A stretch of DNA of 49,566 bases. Origin: Puniceicoccaceae bacterium (GTDB taxonomy: Bacteria > Verrucomicrobiota > Verrucomicrobiia > Opitutales > Coraliomargaritaceae). The position numbers and the translations under genes were made by a program. The stretch lies in NCBI GenBank assembly GCA_002729725.1, contig PBYS01000113.1, forward strand, positions 1-49,566, written 5' to 3'. Shown here one piece after another: positions 38,445 to 47,816 of this stretch. Each line of letters starts with the position of its first letter. Position 1 is the stretch's first letter. The notes under the pieces are model-generated. The model saw only the letters and a list, made by a program, of their open reading frames with translations, was not told where the DNA came from and did not search any database.

Positions 38445-39632
38445 CTACAGTTGCACGTCGACGGCGCGGCTGGCCTGAGTGGCTTTACTGCGCGCTTCGC
38501 GGATGCTTTCGCCCCGGGCAATCGCCACTCCCATACGCCGTTTACCTTGCACCACAGGCTTACCAAAGAGTCGCAGCTGTGTATCTGGCTGACTGAGTGC
38601 CGCAGCTAAATTACCAAAGCGGACATTGTCGGACTCGCCCTCGACCAAGATAACGGCCGAGGCGGAAGGCCCGTGCTGCACAATATTAGGAATCGGCAGT
38701 CCCAAAATGGCACGTGCGTGCAAGGCAAACTGGGACAGGTCTTGAGAAATCATGGTGACCATCCCGGTATCGTGGGGCCGCGGAGAGACTTCGCTAAAGA
38801 TGACCTCATCGCCCTTAATGAAAAGCTCCACTCCGAAAATGCCGCGCCCGCCCAGCGCATCAGTAATGGCCTGTGCATAGGCTTGCGCCTCTTTGAGCGC
38901 CACGGCCGACATCGGCTGCGGCTGCCAGGACTCGCGATAATCTCCACCCTCTTGTGTATGGCCAATCGGCTGACAAAAGGAAGTGCCCTGGACATGGCGC
39001 ACTGTTAACAAAGTGATCTCGTAATCAAAATCGACGAAGCCCTCAACGATGACTTTCCCCTTGCCCGCACGGCCTCCGGCCTGGGCATAGTCCCAAGCAG
39101 CTTTGATTTGATCCGCGCTTTTGACGGTGCTCTGTCCTTTTCCCGAGGAACTCATGATCGGCTTGACCACGCAGGGCAGCCCGATCGCCTCAATCGCGGC
39201 ATTAAATTCTTCTTCCGTTGCCGCAAAGCGATAAGGCGAGGTCTTGAGCCCCAGCTCTTCAGCCGCCAGGCGACGAATGCCCTCGCGATTCATCGTCAAC
39301 TGTGTCGCCCGCGCGGTGGGGATAATGGTCGCAATGCCCTCGCGCTCCAACTCCGCCAGCGTATCGGTCGCGATGGCTTCCACTTCCGGCACGACAAAGT
39401 CAGGCTTTTCCGTCTCAATCAGCTTGCGCAACGCCGCACCATCGAGCATCGAAACGACATGGGCACGATCTGCCACTTGCATCGCAGGCGCGTCAGCATA
39501 GGCATCCGCTGCGATCACCTCCACGCCGTAACGCTGAAGCTCGATGACAACTTCCTTCCCCAGTTCTCCCGAACCACAGAGAAGCACTTTGACCGATGAA
39601 GATTTGAAAGGCGTTCCGAGCGTAACATTCAT
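38445..39632 (-). CDS. purT: Formate-dependent GAR transformylase
   Basis: The 395-residue ATP-grasp enzyme uses formate and ATP to make formyl-GAR in purine synthesis. It starts [36 protein letters not shown], matching the E. coli protein's beginning; an ATG two codons earlier (39638) is a minor alternative. [10 protein letters not shown] and the ATP-grasp [13 protein letters not shown], then the metal region [15 protein letters not shown], are present. Length and order are standard. It is followed on the same strand by the sigma-54 regulator after about 85 bases, without an evident functional link. Confidence 0.96.
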   Translation of the reverse strand: MNVTLGTPFKSSSVKVLLCGSGELGKEVVIELQRYGVEVIAADAYADAPAMQVADRAHVVSMLDGAALRKLIETEKPDFVVPEVEAIATDTLAELEREGIATIIPTARATQLTMNREGIRRLAAEELGLKTSPYRFAATEEEFNAAIEAIGLPCVVKPIMSSSGKGQSTVKSADQIKAAWDYAQAGGRAGKGKVIVEGFVDFDYEITLLTVRHVQGTSFCQPIGHTQEGGDYRESWQPQPMSAVALKEAQAYAQAITDALGGRGIFGVELFIKGDEVIFSEVSPRPHDTGMVTMISQDLSQFALHARAILGLPIPNIVQHGPSASAVILVEGESDNVRFGNLAAALSQPDTQLRLFGKPVVQGKRRMGVAIARGESIREARSKATQASRAVDVQL

Positions 39633-39687
39633 AAGCATGCATCTCAGGCCTAAGACGATTCGAGGTCAAGAGCGACGACGGGGCTCT

Positions 39688-40344
39688 TCAATCCTCGGTA
39701 ATCGCATCCATGCGCGGTTTTAGCAAGGCCGAAGCCTCCTTCGGATCTTCACTCAAGGCCGCACAAGGGCCCACATCATCCATGCGCACTTCTATCCGGC
39801 TAAAAGGCTGCGGCACATAGAAACGGTCCCAACTCTTCAGACGCCAGGCCCTCGAATAATTGAAAGAAAGCAAGACGATCGGTGCCCCCGTTTTCAAGGC
39901 GATCGTCACCGCACCCGGTTTCATATCGTAGAGCGGGCCGCGTGAACCATCGGGCGTCAAAGCCACATCGTGGCCATCTCGCTGCGCCGCGATCAAGTCG
40001 CGCACCGCCTGCGTGCCGCGTTTATAACGCGAACCGCGCACTGGCAGCATGCCCAGCTTTTTAACAAATACCGCAGGCCAGGCACCATCCTTACTCGCAC
40101 TGATCAAAGTCGCCAAGCGTCGCTTACGGAAATAGCGCGCAAAAAAAAGCGGCCCCGCAAAGAGACGATTGTGCCAGAAGATCACCACCGAAGGCTCTGG
40201 ATTGGCATCCATAAATGCCTGCACATCTGCCCCCCAATGAAAGCGCAGCGTCCGCCCCCAGGCTCGCATCAGCAAGGCCAGCACAGCAAGTAATAGGCGC
40301 TCGTGCCACTTTAATTCGGCGGGACTTTGTTTGGGATCTGACAT
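39688..40344 (-). CDS. DUF374 lysophospholipid acyltransferase-type protein
   Basis: From ATG at 40344 (MSDPKQSPAELKWHERLL) it has 218 residues; the frame opens at 40383 but the first residues are not conserved in style. A single hydrophobic stretch (about 17-32) anchors it to the membrane. SVVIFWHNRLFAGPL, LISASKDGAW, PVRGSRYKRGTQAVRDL and the LTPDGSRGP motif are typical of DUF374, a relative of LpxL-type acyltransferases. Phosphate/acyl-group transfer to a lipid precursor is likely; the substrate is not deducible. It lies 83 bases downstream of the OmpR regulator and on the same strand. Confidence 0.88.
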   Translation of the reverse strand: MSDPKQSPAELKWHERLLLAVLALLMRAWGRTLRFHWGADVQAFMDANPEPSVVIFWHNRLFAGPLFFARYFRKRRLATLISASKDGAWPAVFVKKLGMLPVRGSRYKRGTQAVRDLIAAQRDGHDVALTPDGSRGPLYDMKPGAVTIALKTGAPIVLLSFNYSRAWRLKSWDRFYVPQPFSRIEVRMDDVGPCAALSEDPKEASALLKPRMDAITED

Positions 40345-40427
40345 AATGCAGAGCCAAGATGTAAGCTTCCGGTATAATGGCAATGCACCAATTCGGCCTT
40401 CAAGCGGGGCTCTTTGCCCGGCCCGAT

Positions 40428-41129
40428 CTACTCGGGTTTATAACGGTAGCCATAGCCGTGCACAGTCAGCAAATAGCGGGGCTTACTCGGCTCGGGCTCA
40501 ATTTTGTGGCGCAGTTGCGATACGTGCTGGTCTAGAGTGCGAGTCGTGCCTTGATAATCGATGCCCCAGGCGGCATTGAGTAGTTCGTCGCGACTGAGTG
40601 CGCGGTCGGCGTGTTGGATAAAAGCTAGCAGCAGTCGATACTCGAGCTGCGTGAGCGAGATCTCTTGATCGCCGCGCAGCAATTGTCGGCGCGCGCGGTC
40701 GAGCTGGATTTCACCAAAGCAGACAGGCCCGACTTCATCGGCGACAGTTACGCGATTGGCAGCACGCCGGAGCGCAGCACTCACCCGTGCCAATAACTCG
40801 CGCACGCCGAATGGCTTGGTCATATAATCATCGGCCCCCAGCTCCAGCCCCAGCACTTTGTCGATCTCTTCGCTTTTGGCGCTGAGCATAATGATCGGCA
40901 GCGCGGCATCGCTTTTGCGAATCGCGCGACAGACATCGTAACCGCTCATGCGGGGCATCATGATGTCGAGAATCGCCAGCTGCGGCGCAGCGGACTCGAA
41001 GAGTGCCAGCGCTTCCTCGCCATTGGTCGCGACAGCGACTTGGTAGCCCTCGCTCTCGAGAATATCGACCAGCACCAGGCGAATGCTGGCATCGTCTTCG
41101 GCGATGAGTATCTGTTTTGTATCAGTCAT
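40428..41129 (-). CDS. OmpR/PhoB-type response regulator
   Basis: From ATG at 41129 (MTDTKQILIAEDDASIRLVLVDI) it has 233 residues; an ATG at 41135 would add two. The receiver domain keeps the phospho-Asp in LAILDIMMPRMSGYD and the Lys in DDYMTKPFG. The winged-helix output domain (about 130-230) ends with LDQHVSQLRHKIE and VHGYGYRYKPE. The start overlaps the stop of the histidine kinase gene (ATGACTGA), so they form a translationally coupled pair. Which promoters it controls cannot be read from the window. Confidence 0.95.
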   Translation of the reverse strand: MTDTKQILIAEDDASIRLVLVDILESEGYQVAVATNGEEALALFESAAPQLAILDIMMPRMSGYDVCRAIRKSDAALPIIMLSAKSEEIDKVLGLELGADDYMTKPFGVRELLARVSAALRRAANRVTVADEVGPVCFGEIQLDRARRQLLRGDQEISLTQLEYRLLLAFIQHADRALSRDELLNAAWGIDYQGTTRTLDQHVSQLRHKIEPEPSKPRYLLTVHGYGYRYKPE

Positions 41130-43119
41130 GAACATCTAAAATAAAGGAACAACCGCTAGGCTGGTTGGCTTCCAAGCTAAGTTGGCCGCCCATTTCATTG
41201 GCCAGGCGCGACGCGATACTGAGCCCGAGCCCACAGCCGGGGCGCTCCGCAGTCAAACGATCATCGGACCGATGAAAGGCAGCAAAGACTTGCTGACGCT
41301 CGGCCGCAGGAATGCCGGCACCGTAATCACTGACACGCAATCGCCAGCCAGAGCCTTGGCCCGCGAGCACCACCTCGGCCCACTCACCGGAGGCAGCATA
41401 TTTGGCCGCGTTATCCAGCAAATTGAGCAAGATCTGCTCCAGCGCGTCACGGTCGACCTTGGCGTGTATCGCCTGATCGGGCGTGTGCACTTGCACTTGC
41501 AAGCCATCTCCACGCAGCCGATCGGCCTGAGCCGCCACGATCGCTTGCACAGTCGCGCCCAGCTCGAGCGTTGTGGCTTGGCTACGGTGCTGGCCACGCT
41601 CTAAACGACTAAAATCCAATACATTATTCACCAATCGAGTGAGTCGCTGGGTTTCGTTGACCATCATTTGTAAATACTCGCGTTGCTTGGCGGGCTCCTT
41701 GACTCGGCCCGCATGCAACATATCAGCAAACAAGCGTATACTCGTCAGCGGGGTCTTGAGCTCGTGCGAGACATTGGCCACGAAGGTAGTCTTGCGCTCC
41801 GCCTCGCGGGCATCACGCCGCGCTTGCCAGATCAAAACCGTCGAACCGAGTAGAATCGCGCCACTCAGGCCTACGATAAAAAGTCCTCCCACCAGCCGGA
41901 AGCTACTGCCAAATGTATTGGCGCCATGAATGCGAAAGGTCTCAATTCGCCACTGCGGCAATGCACTCCCCACCGCCAAGGATAACTCTGGCAACTGCGC
42001 GCCCCGACTACCGTAGCGCGGCAGCGATGCGCCCGCCACCTCGCGGCCCTGCGCATCGACCAGACGAAAGCCTAAGCCCTCGTTTTGCGATAAGCTGATC
42101 GCCTTGGAAAGCTCGGCCAAAATGGCGGCTCGATTCAGCCAGACGCCGAGATAATTGTCGCTCTCAGGCAATGCGGTCCAAGCCATCCATTGCTCCACCG
42201 CCTCCACCGGCGTGCTCACCCAACCACGACGAATCGAGACTCGCTCCGGGACAAAGGAATCCAAGGAGTCGCTCACGTCGGGAGCACTTTGCTGCGCAGA
42301 CGCGGACGGCGCTGCCGCTGCAGCCAAAGAAAGCTGCTGCGACGACGGGGGTGACGGCACGGCCGCAGCGACTTCCGCCATGCGCGTCTCCGCGAGCGCC
42401 ACCTCATCGGCTAGCACGTCACTGGTGGCGACTTCGGTGTCGGCAAAAGAACTAAATACACTGCTGAGCCCGACTCGGTTCTCGACATTAACTTTGCGCA
42501 CGGCAGCCCGTTGCGCCTTGAGCGCGACATTCTTCGAAACAACCTGCTGCTGCCGCTCTGGCACCGCAGCCTCTGACTCGGAGATCACATCCTTTTCAAT
42601 ATCACTCACCGGAGACATAGCACCATATGCATCACTCGGCGCAGCCGAACTATCCAGACGTGGCAACTCAGACGTGGACTGGACGACGCGCTGGCGCATC
42701 GCGCCCTCCGGCGCCTCAAATTCAGGCAAAGTCCATGGAAAGACGCCCGACTCCGACTCGATCGCTCCTGGCGAAGGTAAATCAGCCCGCTCGCCAAACC
42801 AAGCCGTGACTGCATCCGAACCACGAAAGTAGAAGCCGGCCGCGATGTAAGGATTGCCCTCCACCAACTCCGCCAGTGCGACCCGCGGCTCTGACACACT
42901 GCGCACCGCGACCAGGCCTTCGCTGACACCGTCACGCACTTCCGCCATCAATAAGTCGATACTCTCAGCCACCGAAGCGGTGCGGTTGGCCAAAGTGCTG
43001 GCCGCCAAAGACTCCACCCGATCCGCCTCGCGCCCCAGCAACCACCACGCGGCAGCTGCCATCGCCAGCGTCGCCCCAAACAGGAGACACCAAGCAAATA
43101 TAACAGGACGAAAACGCAT
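41122..43119 (-). CDS. Sensor histidine kinase with low-complexity periplasmic insertion
   Basis: A 665-residue membrane kinase. The first membrane helix (about 7-28) and second (about 407-428) enclose a large extracytoplasmic region. The outer part has a sensor-like strand region (NPYIAAGFYFRG), then a Ser/Ala/Val/Glu-rich low-complexity block (about 130-290) and a folded end (YLGVWLNRAAILAELSKAISL, LGFRLVDAQGREVAG). The cytoplasmic kinase has the H-box FVANVSHELKTPLTSIRL, the N-box LLNLLDNAAKYA and GCGLGLSIASRLA. There is no HAMP domain. It overlaps the regulator gene and lies about 135 bases after the VWA gene, so the three are probably co-transcribed. Confidence 0.93.
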   Translation of the reverse strand: MRFRPVIFAWCLLFGATLAMAAAAWWLLGREADRVESLAASTLANRTASVAESIDLLMAEVRDGVSEGLVAVRSVSEPRVALAELVEGNPYIAAGFYFRGSDAVTAWFGERADLPSPGAIESESGVFPWTLPEFEAPEGAMRQRVVQSTSELPRLDSSAAPSDAYGAMSPVSDIEKDVISESEAAVPERQQQVVSKNVALKAQRAAVRKVNVENRVGLSSVFSSFADTEVATSDVLADEVALAETRMAEVAAAVPSPPSSQQLSLAAAAAPSASAQQSAPDVSDSLDSFVPERVSIRRGWVSTPVEAVEQWMAWTALPESDNYLGVWLNRAAILAELSKAISLSQNEGLGFRLVDAQGREVAGASLPRYGSRGAQLPELSLAVGSALPQWRIETFRIHGANTFGSSFRLVGGLFIVGLSGAILLGSTVLIWQARRDAREAERKTTFVANVSHELKTPLTSIRLFADMLHAGRVKEPAKQREYLQMMVNETQRLTRLVNNVLDFSRLERGQHRSQATTLELGATVQAIVAAQADRLRGDGLQVQVHTPDQAIHAKVDRDALEQILLNLLDNAAKYAASGEWAEVVLAGQGSGWRLRVSDYGAGIPAAERQQVFAAFHRSDDRLTAERPGCGLGLSIASRLANEMGGQLSLEANQPSGCSFILDVHD

Positions 43120-43255
43120 AGGACTTAGACTCGTAGAAAGGAATGAACTTGAGAAGCTTGAAATCGAGTGAAGGCGAAAGCCTGTAGGGGCGCGACTTGT
43201 TTTTTATGCCCTTGGGTGCACGCCCGCGTCGTGCGCACGTCGACCTGCTAAATAA

Positions 43256-44602
43256 CTACTGCACCGACTGTTGATTGCGCGACTGGTAACTATCGGCCCG
43301 GAAGCTCTTACGCTTCTCATTCGACAAGCCTTTCGTTTGCACCTCATCAGCTTCGTGCTCTAAGCTGGCACTGGGCGCAGCCACCACCTCGTCACCGAGA
43401 AATCCATAATCCGCCGAGATTTTGCCAACGACACTGCGCAAACTGCTGGCCGCTTCTTCGCGGTCGCCGGCGTCCGCATAGTTGATGGCGGCTTCCTTGG
43501 CCTCGGCCACCCGATTATCCACCACGTTTTGGGCAACATCCTTGCGCGCGGCGGCCACCACTTGCTCGACCTGATCGGTGTAACGAATTGGCACCGAAAC
43601 TTGCTGCGAACGCGTTTGCGAGCTGCCGGCAGGCAGATAGTTCACTTCCACGTCGATCAGATCTTCGACTGCCCCCACCACGCCTTGCGGCGCACGCACT
43701 TCCACCAACGCGAGTTTTTCCAAACCGCTATAAACCTGTGGCATACGAAAACGTGCAGCACCGTCACGCAGTTCCGCTTCACGGCCCAGACTTTTCAGAA
43801 TGCGCGCACCACCACGAGGCCGCACAATGATCTCAATATTCGTGGCCGCAACATTCAGTGCATCGCCCAACTCCCCTGCAAAGATGCGTGGCAGATCGTC
43901 GGCATTTTCGACGAAGTATGTGTTGCCCTGTCCCGCATCGGCCAGGGTGGCCATGATGTCTTCGTTATACCCAAGCCCGAGACCGACAGTGCTGATCACG
44001 ATATCCTCGCCCGCCAGCGCGCGCCCCAAGGCTCGAAAATCGGCCACTTCCGTCGGACCACGGTTGGCCAGACCATCCGAAAGTAAAATCATACGATTCA
44101 CATAGCCCGCATCACGATAGCGACGCAGCTCCGCCGCCGCTTGACTGAGCCCGGCATAGATGGCGGTATTGCCACGCGCAGATACGCGGCGCAGTGCGCG
44201 CTTGATAGCATAAAGTCCCTCATCGGTGACTACTTGAGAAGAGACCAAGGTCTCCACATCATGATCGTAAATAATGACGGAGACTCGATCGCGCGCGCCG
44301 AGTCGCCCGACGGCCAACTCCGCAGCCTGAATGGCTTGCTCAATTTTTTGACCACTCATCGAGCCCGAGCGGTCCAGCACCAAGCTCAAGTTGACCGGTG
44401 GCCGTGGGATGAGATCGCTGGCTCGTGTGGGCAGGATTTTAATTTGCACCACCACGTCCTCTGGCTGCTGAGCCGGCACAACGGGTCGATCCAAAGCCGC
44501 GTCAATTTGTAAGAGCGTGCCCACTGGCAAGGCATCCGCACGCAGGCTTAGGCCAGTGACTAGCGTCAGTGCGACAATAATTGGAAGGAATCGATTTTTC
44601 AT
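43256..44602 (-). CDS. Secreted VWA-domain protein
   Basis: From ATG at 44602 (MKNRFLPIIVALTLVTGLSLRADA) it has 448 residues with a signal peptide; the frame extends much further upstream but without a credible start. The von Willebrand A domain (about 70-260) has the metal-ion site VLDRSGSMSG and the second loop with LLSDGLANRG. It is followed by a beta-rich domain (LVEVRAPQGVVG...VEVNYLPAGSSQTRSQQVSV) and a helical tail with EAAINYADAGDREEAASSLR. VWA proteins bind ligands by metal coordination at the cell surface or periplasm. Its place before a histidine kinase pair suggests it senses or regulates an envelope signal. Confidence 0.88.
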   Translation of the reverse strand: MKNRFLPIIVALTLVTGLSLRADALPVGTLLQIDAALDRPVVPAQQPEDVVVQIKILPTRASDLIPRPPVNLSLVLDRSGSMSGQKIEQAIQAAELAVGRLGARDRVSVIIYDHDVETLVSSQVVTDEGLYAIKRALRRVSARGNTAIYAGLSQAAAELRRYRDAGYVNRMILLSDGLANRGPTEVADFRALGRALAGEDIVISTVGLGLGYNEDIMATLADAGQGNTYFVENADDLPRIFAGELGDALNVAATNIEIIVRPRGGARILKSLGREAELRDGAARFRMPQVYSGLEKLALVEVRAPQGVVGAVEDLIDVEVNYLPAGSSQTRSQQVSVPIRYTDQVEQVVAAARKDVAQNVVDNRVAEAKEAAINYADAGDREEAASSLRSVVGKISADYGFLGDEVVAAPSASLEHEADEVQTKGLSNEKRKSFRADSYQSRNQQSVQ

Positions 44603-44921
44603 GAGAATACTTTCTGTTGGAAATGAATGCGTGATTGCCCCGATAGCATATCGAATCGCGCCCCCAATGTCGTCATAGCCGCGTAAAAGGATTGTCAGGC
44701 TTTTGTCATGCGGCGGGGCCTTCGTAGCTGGCTTGGCTCTGCCGCCCAGTCGCTGACGCGGCCTAGGCTCGGAGCGGGCGACAACCGTCTTCGCTCTGCG
44801 AGCTACGCCGTGTCGAGAGTCCACCCGTCTAGCTTCGTTCGGGACAAGCTTGCAGGATTATGATTAAGAGCGCGTACCTACACTTGACCCCTTTCCCGCA
44901 AGCACCATCTTTGGACCGCTT
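44603..44921. other. Divergent interval, VWA gene / glyS, with palindromic element
   Basis: About 320 bases with no gene. At 44723-44807 an imperfect palindrome with perfect 7-bp ends (CGTAGCT, AGCTACG) resembles the elements at 4443-4651. A TTGACC near 44883 could be a glyS -35 box, but the following -10 is weak. No RNA gene was recognised. Confidence 0.4.
44723..44807. repeat. Imperfect GTAGC palindrome, element 3
   Basis: Ends CGTAGCT (44723-44729) and AGCTACG (44801-44807) are perfect inverted repeats around a GC-rich interior that pairs poorly. The GTAGC terminus, size and intergenic place link it to elements 1 and 2, although its interior is different. Confidence 0.45.
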
Positions 44922-46460
44922 ATGACAGCTCCAGCATCCAATGACGCACTTATGGAAGATATCGTCGGCCTCTGCAAACGCCGCGGTTTTATCTTCGCAT
45001 CTTCTGAAATTTACGGTGGCTATAATGGCTTCTACGATTACGGGCCACTCGGTGTCGAGTTGCGCAATAACATCAAGCAAGCTTGGTGGCGCGACATGGT
45101 GCAACGCCGCGATGATATCGAAGGCCTTGACTCGACCATAATCATGCACCCCGACATCTGGAAGGCCTCCGGACATATCGACAGCTTTTCCGACCCACTG
45201 GTCGACTGTAAAGAGTCGAAGCGTCGCTACCGCGCCGACCAACTGTTCTTCGCCCCCGTCATTCTGGACGACGAAAAGGTCGGTTATGTGGCATTTGTCG
45301 AAGGCACCGATAGCGCCAGCATCATCAAACGCGCCAAAAAGCTACGCGACAATCTCGACAAAAAGCAGTCGAAGCTCGACGAAGCCGCCCTCAGCAGCGA
45401 CCACACGGAATTTACCGAGGCCACAGACGCGCAGCGCGAACTGACGCTCGCACCAGACGCCAACGCCGTTGGCAGCCTGACAGCTCCCCGCGCTTTCAAG
45501 CTAATGTTCGAGACCAAGGTGGGCCCGCTCGCTGACGACTCTGCGGTCGCTTACCTACGCCCCGAAACCGCACAGGGCATCTTTGCCAATTATAAAAACA
45601 TCGTCGACACCGGCCGGGTGAAAATCCCCTTCGGCATCGCGCAGATCGGCAAGGCCTTCCGCAACGAGATCACTCCGCGCAACTTCATCTTCCGCTCACG
45701 CGAGTTCGAGCAAATGGAGATCGAATACTTCATCGCGCCCGATGCTGACTGGAAGGCACTCCACCGCGAGTGGATCGACACCTGCACCGACTGGCTCGTC
45801 TCGATCGGCCTCTCGCGCGAGGGCATCACCGAAGATATCCACCCCGAAGACAAACTCTCCTTCTACTCACAGGCGACCACTGACCTCATGTATCAATTTC
45901 CGCACGGCGAACAAGAGCTCTGGGGTATCGCCTGCCGCAGCGACTACGACCTGCAGCAGCACCAGAAGCACTCCGGCAAATCGATGGAGATCTTCGATGA
46001 AAGCTCTAAGACCAAGTATGTGCCCCACGTCATCGAGCCTTCGCTCGGCGTCGACCGCACCCTACTGGCCGTGCTGACAGCCGCCTACACAGAAGACGAA
46101 GTGCCCAACGACAAGGGCAAGGTCGAGAAGCGCACCGTTATGAAATTCAGCCCCAAGATCGCGCCCGTCAAGGCCGCCATCTTCCCGCTGCTCAAGAACA
46201 AGCCCGAGCTCGTCGAAGTCGCACAGAAGCTTTACAAGAAACTGCAGCGCCGCTGGAACGTCTTCTACGACGCCTCTGGCGCGATCGGTCGTCGCTATCG
46301 CCGTCAAGACGAGATCGGCACCCCCTACGGCATCACCATCGACTTCGATACCATCGAAAAAGACGGCACCGTCACGCTACGCGATCGCGACACTTGCGAA
46401 CAACGCCGAGTGACTGAAGCCGAACTAATCGACTTCCTGGAAGAACAAATCGACGGTTAA
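44922..46460 (+). CDS. glyS: Glycine-tRNA ligase (single-chain, class II)
   Basis: A 512-residue class II synthetase of the homodimeric type. Motif 1 lies in [22 protein letters not shown], motif 2 in [29 protein letters not shown], and motif 3 in [30 protein letters not shown], a hallmark of GlyRS, is present. The C-terminal anticodon-binding domain (about 410-510) contains [16 protein letters not shown] [11 protein letters not shown]. It charges tRNA-Gly. The insertion between motifs 1 and 2 (about 115-185) is Lys/Glu-rich and helical. A hairpin terminator follows directly. Confidence 0.96.
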   Translation: MTAPASNDALMEDIVGLCKRRGFIFASSEIYGGYNGFYDYGPLGVELRNNIKQAWWRDMVQRRDDIEGLDSTIIMHPDIWKASGHIDSFSDPLVDCKESKRRYRADQLFFAPVILDDEKVGYVAFVEGTDSASIIKRAKKLRDNLDKKQSKLDEAALSSDHTEFTEATDAQRELTLAPDANAVGSLTAPRAFKLMFETKVGPLADDSAVAYLRPETAQGIFANYKNIVDTGRVKIPFGIAQIGKAFRNEITPRNFIFRSREFEQMEIEYFIAPDADWKALHREWIDTCTDWLVSIGLSREGITEDIHPEDKLSFYSQATTDLMYQFPHGEQELWGIACRSDYDLQQHQKHSGKSMEIFDESSKTKYVPHVIEPSLGVDRTLLAVLTAAYTEDEVPNDKGKVEKRTVMKFSPKIAPVKAAIFPLLKNKPELVEVAQKLYKKLQRRWNVFYDASGAIGRRYRRQDEIGTPYGITIDFDTIEKDGTVTLRDRDTCEQRRVTEAELIDFLEEQIDG

Positions 46461-46485
46461 TCCGACCCGAGCATTGTATTTACAA

Positions 46486-46518
46486 AAACTCCCACAGCGA
46501 AAGCTGCGGGAGTTTTTT
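46486..46518 (+). terminator. Rho-independent terminator after glyS
   Basis: AAACTCCCACAGC, loop GAAA and GCTGCGGGAGTTT end in TTTT on the plus strand, about 25 bases after the glyS stop. Confidence 0.92.
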
Positions 46519-46607
46519 TGTATCTAAATTTAACACACAAGTTCAGCGACGATTGAACTGTGTTCCGACGACCCGATGTGACCGCATCGGAGTCCCCTGC
46601 GAGTGAA

Positions 46608-47693
46608 TTAGCGAATTGTGATGTAAGGCTCGACTGGACGGTTACAATTAGCCGAAGCAACGAAAGCGTCGCGATCTTCGGAACTGTGAAAAAGGTAGAG
46701 CGCATAACCGCCCCAGCCGCCACCGGAATATTTGCGACCGATGCAACCGTCTGCCTCGGGTAATGGCTGCATGCCCTCCTTGAGCTGCATTTCGTATGTC
46801 AAAGAGACCGCCTGCCCAAGCTTGCTGATGCTGGCTTCCACCACAGCTTCCTCCGCTAAGCGGCCTGCGGCCTCGATCATATCGTAATCGCGATTATTGT
46901 CGGCATTACCTGGAGTGTCGTGTGGAATATCCGTATAATGCAGAGCCATGTGGCCGTGCAGGAAATCTCCGTTGCGCTTGAAGTGGAGCACAGGCTTGTC
47001 GCCACTGCGCCACACGCAAAGCCCCGTCTCACGAATGATGGCCGGGTCCTGCCAGCCGACCCCTAGGTTGAGTTCGCTTTCCACCCCATCGTTGCCATTG
47101 AGCAAGGCCCAAGCACCACTGCCTCCGAGCCCCGACTTCTGTTCATAGCCCCAATTGGTCAATGACACCATGGGAGAAATCGCACAGTTCACAATGAATC
47201 CCCCCTTGCGCGCATGGCGCGGCACATCCAGCCAACCTCCCGCGAAGTCCACTCGCAGTGGTGCATACGCAGGCGTGCGAATGTTACGCACAATCGAAGT
47301 CGTCGAAACAGGCGTAAACTGAGGCGGCGTCTTAGGCAGCACCACATACTCGGCACCGACTTGCGCACAAAGCGCGCGTTTGCCGTCGGCGTATTGGTCA
47401 TCTTCCGTGACGGCCAGCACGTCCGGCTGGATCTTTAGAAAGTGCTCCTTAAAATCGAGGCCTAGGTCTTCGCAATCACCGATCACGACTTGATCCACGA
47501 TATCCAGCGCCGTCATTAAAGCTAGCTTGTGGTCCTGTGGAATGGAGGTGCGGCGCTTTTTATGCTCCCATAACACCTTATCCGAAGCAAAGCACACCGT
47601 CAGGTGATCCCCCAGCGCACGAGCTTCTTTAAAAAACTGAATGTGCCCTCCGTGGAGGATATCGTAACAACCGGAGATAAATACTTTCTTCAT
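46608..47693 (-). CDS. Cytidylyltransferase-GHMP kinase fusion
   Basis: From ATG at 47693 (MKKVFISGCYDILHGGH) it has 361 residues. Residues 1-140 form a cytidylyltransferase-like domain with the HxGH motif HGGH and the closing VSTTSIVRNI. The rest (about 145-361) is a compact GHMP sugar kinase: PLRVDFAGGWLDVP, the phosphate loop SGLGGSGAWA and the C-terminal YSGGGWGGYALYLF. In HldE a ribokinase-fold kinase precedes a similar cytidylyltransferase; here the kinase is of GHMP type and comes second. Activated heptose or fucose-like sugar synthesis is the likely setting. The frame extends to 47729 (TTG) but ATG 47693 is the domain start. Confidence 0.85.
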   Translation of the reverse strand: MKKVFISGCYDILHGGHIQFFKEARALGDHLTVCFASDKVLWEHKKRRTSIPQDHKLALMTALDIVDQVVIGDCEDLGLDFKEHFLKIQPDVLAVTEDDQYADGKRALCAQVGAEYVVLPKTPPQFTPVSTTSIVRNIRTPAYAPLRVDFAGGWLDVPRHARKGGFIVNCAISPMVSLTNWGYEQKSGLGGSGAWALLNGNDGVESELNLGVGWQDPAIIRETGLCVWRSGDKPVLHFKRNGDFLHGHMALHYTDIPHDTPGNADNNRDYDMIEAAGRLAEEAVVEASISKLGQAVSLTYEMQLKEGMQPLPEADGCIGRKYSGGGWGGYALYLFHSSEDRDAFVASANCNRPVEPYITIR

Positions 47694-47816
47694 GCGCCTG
47701 TGAGTAATCAAGCTCCCCTCAACAGTCACGCAAGAATTTCTCTATGTGAAAATTTCCCTGACTCCCGAGCTGGTGAAAGCCGTCAAAAGCTAGGTGGCCA
47801 GCGGTCTCTACAACAA

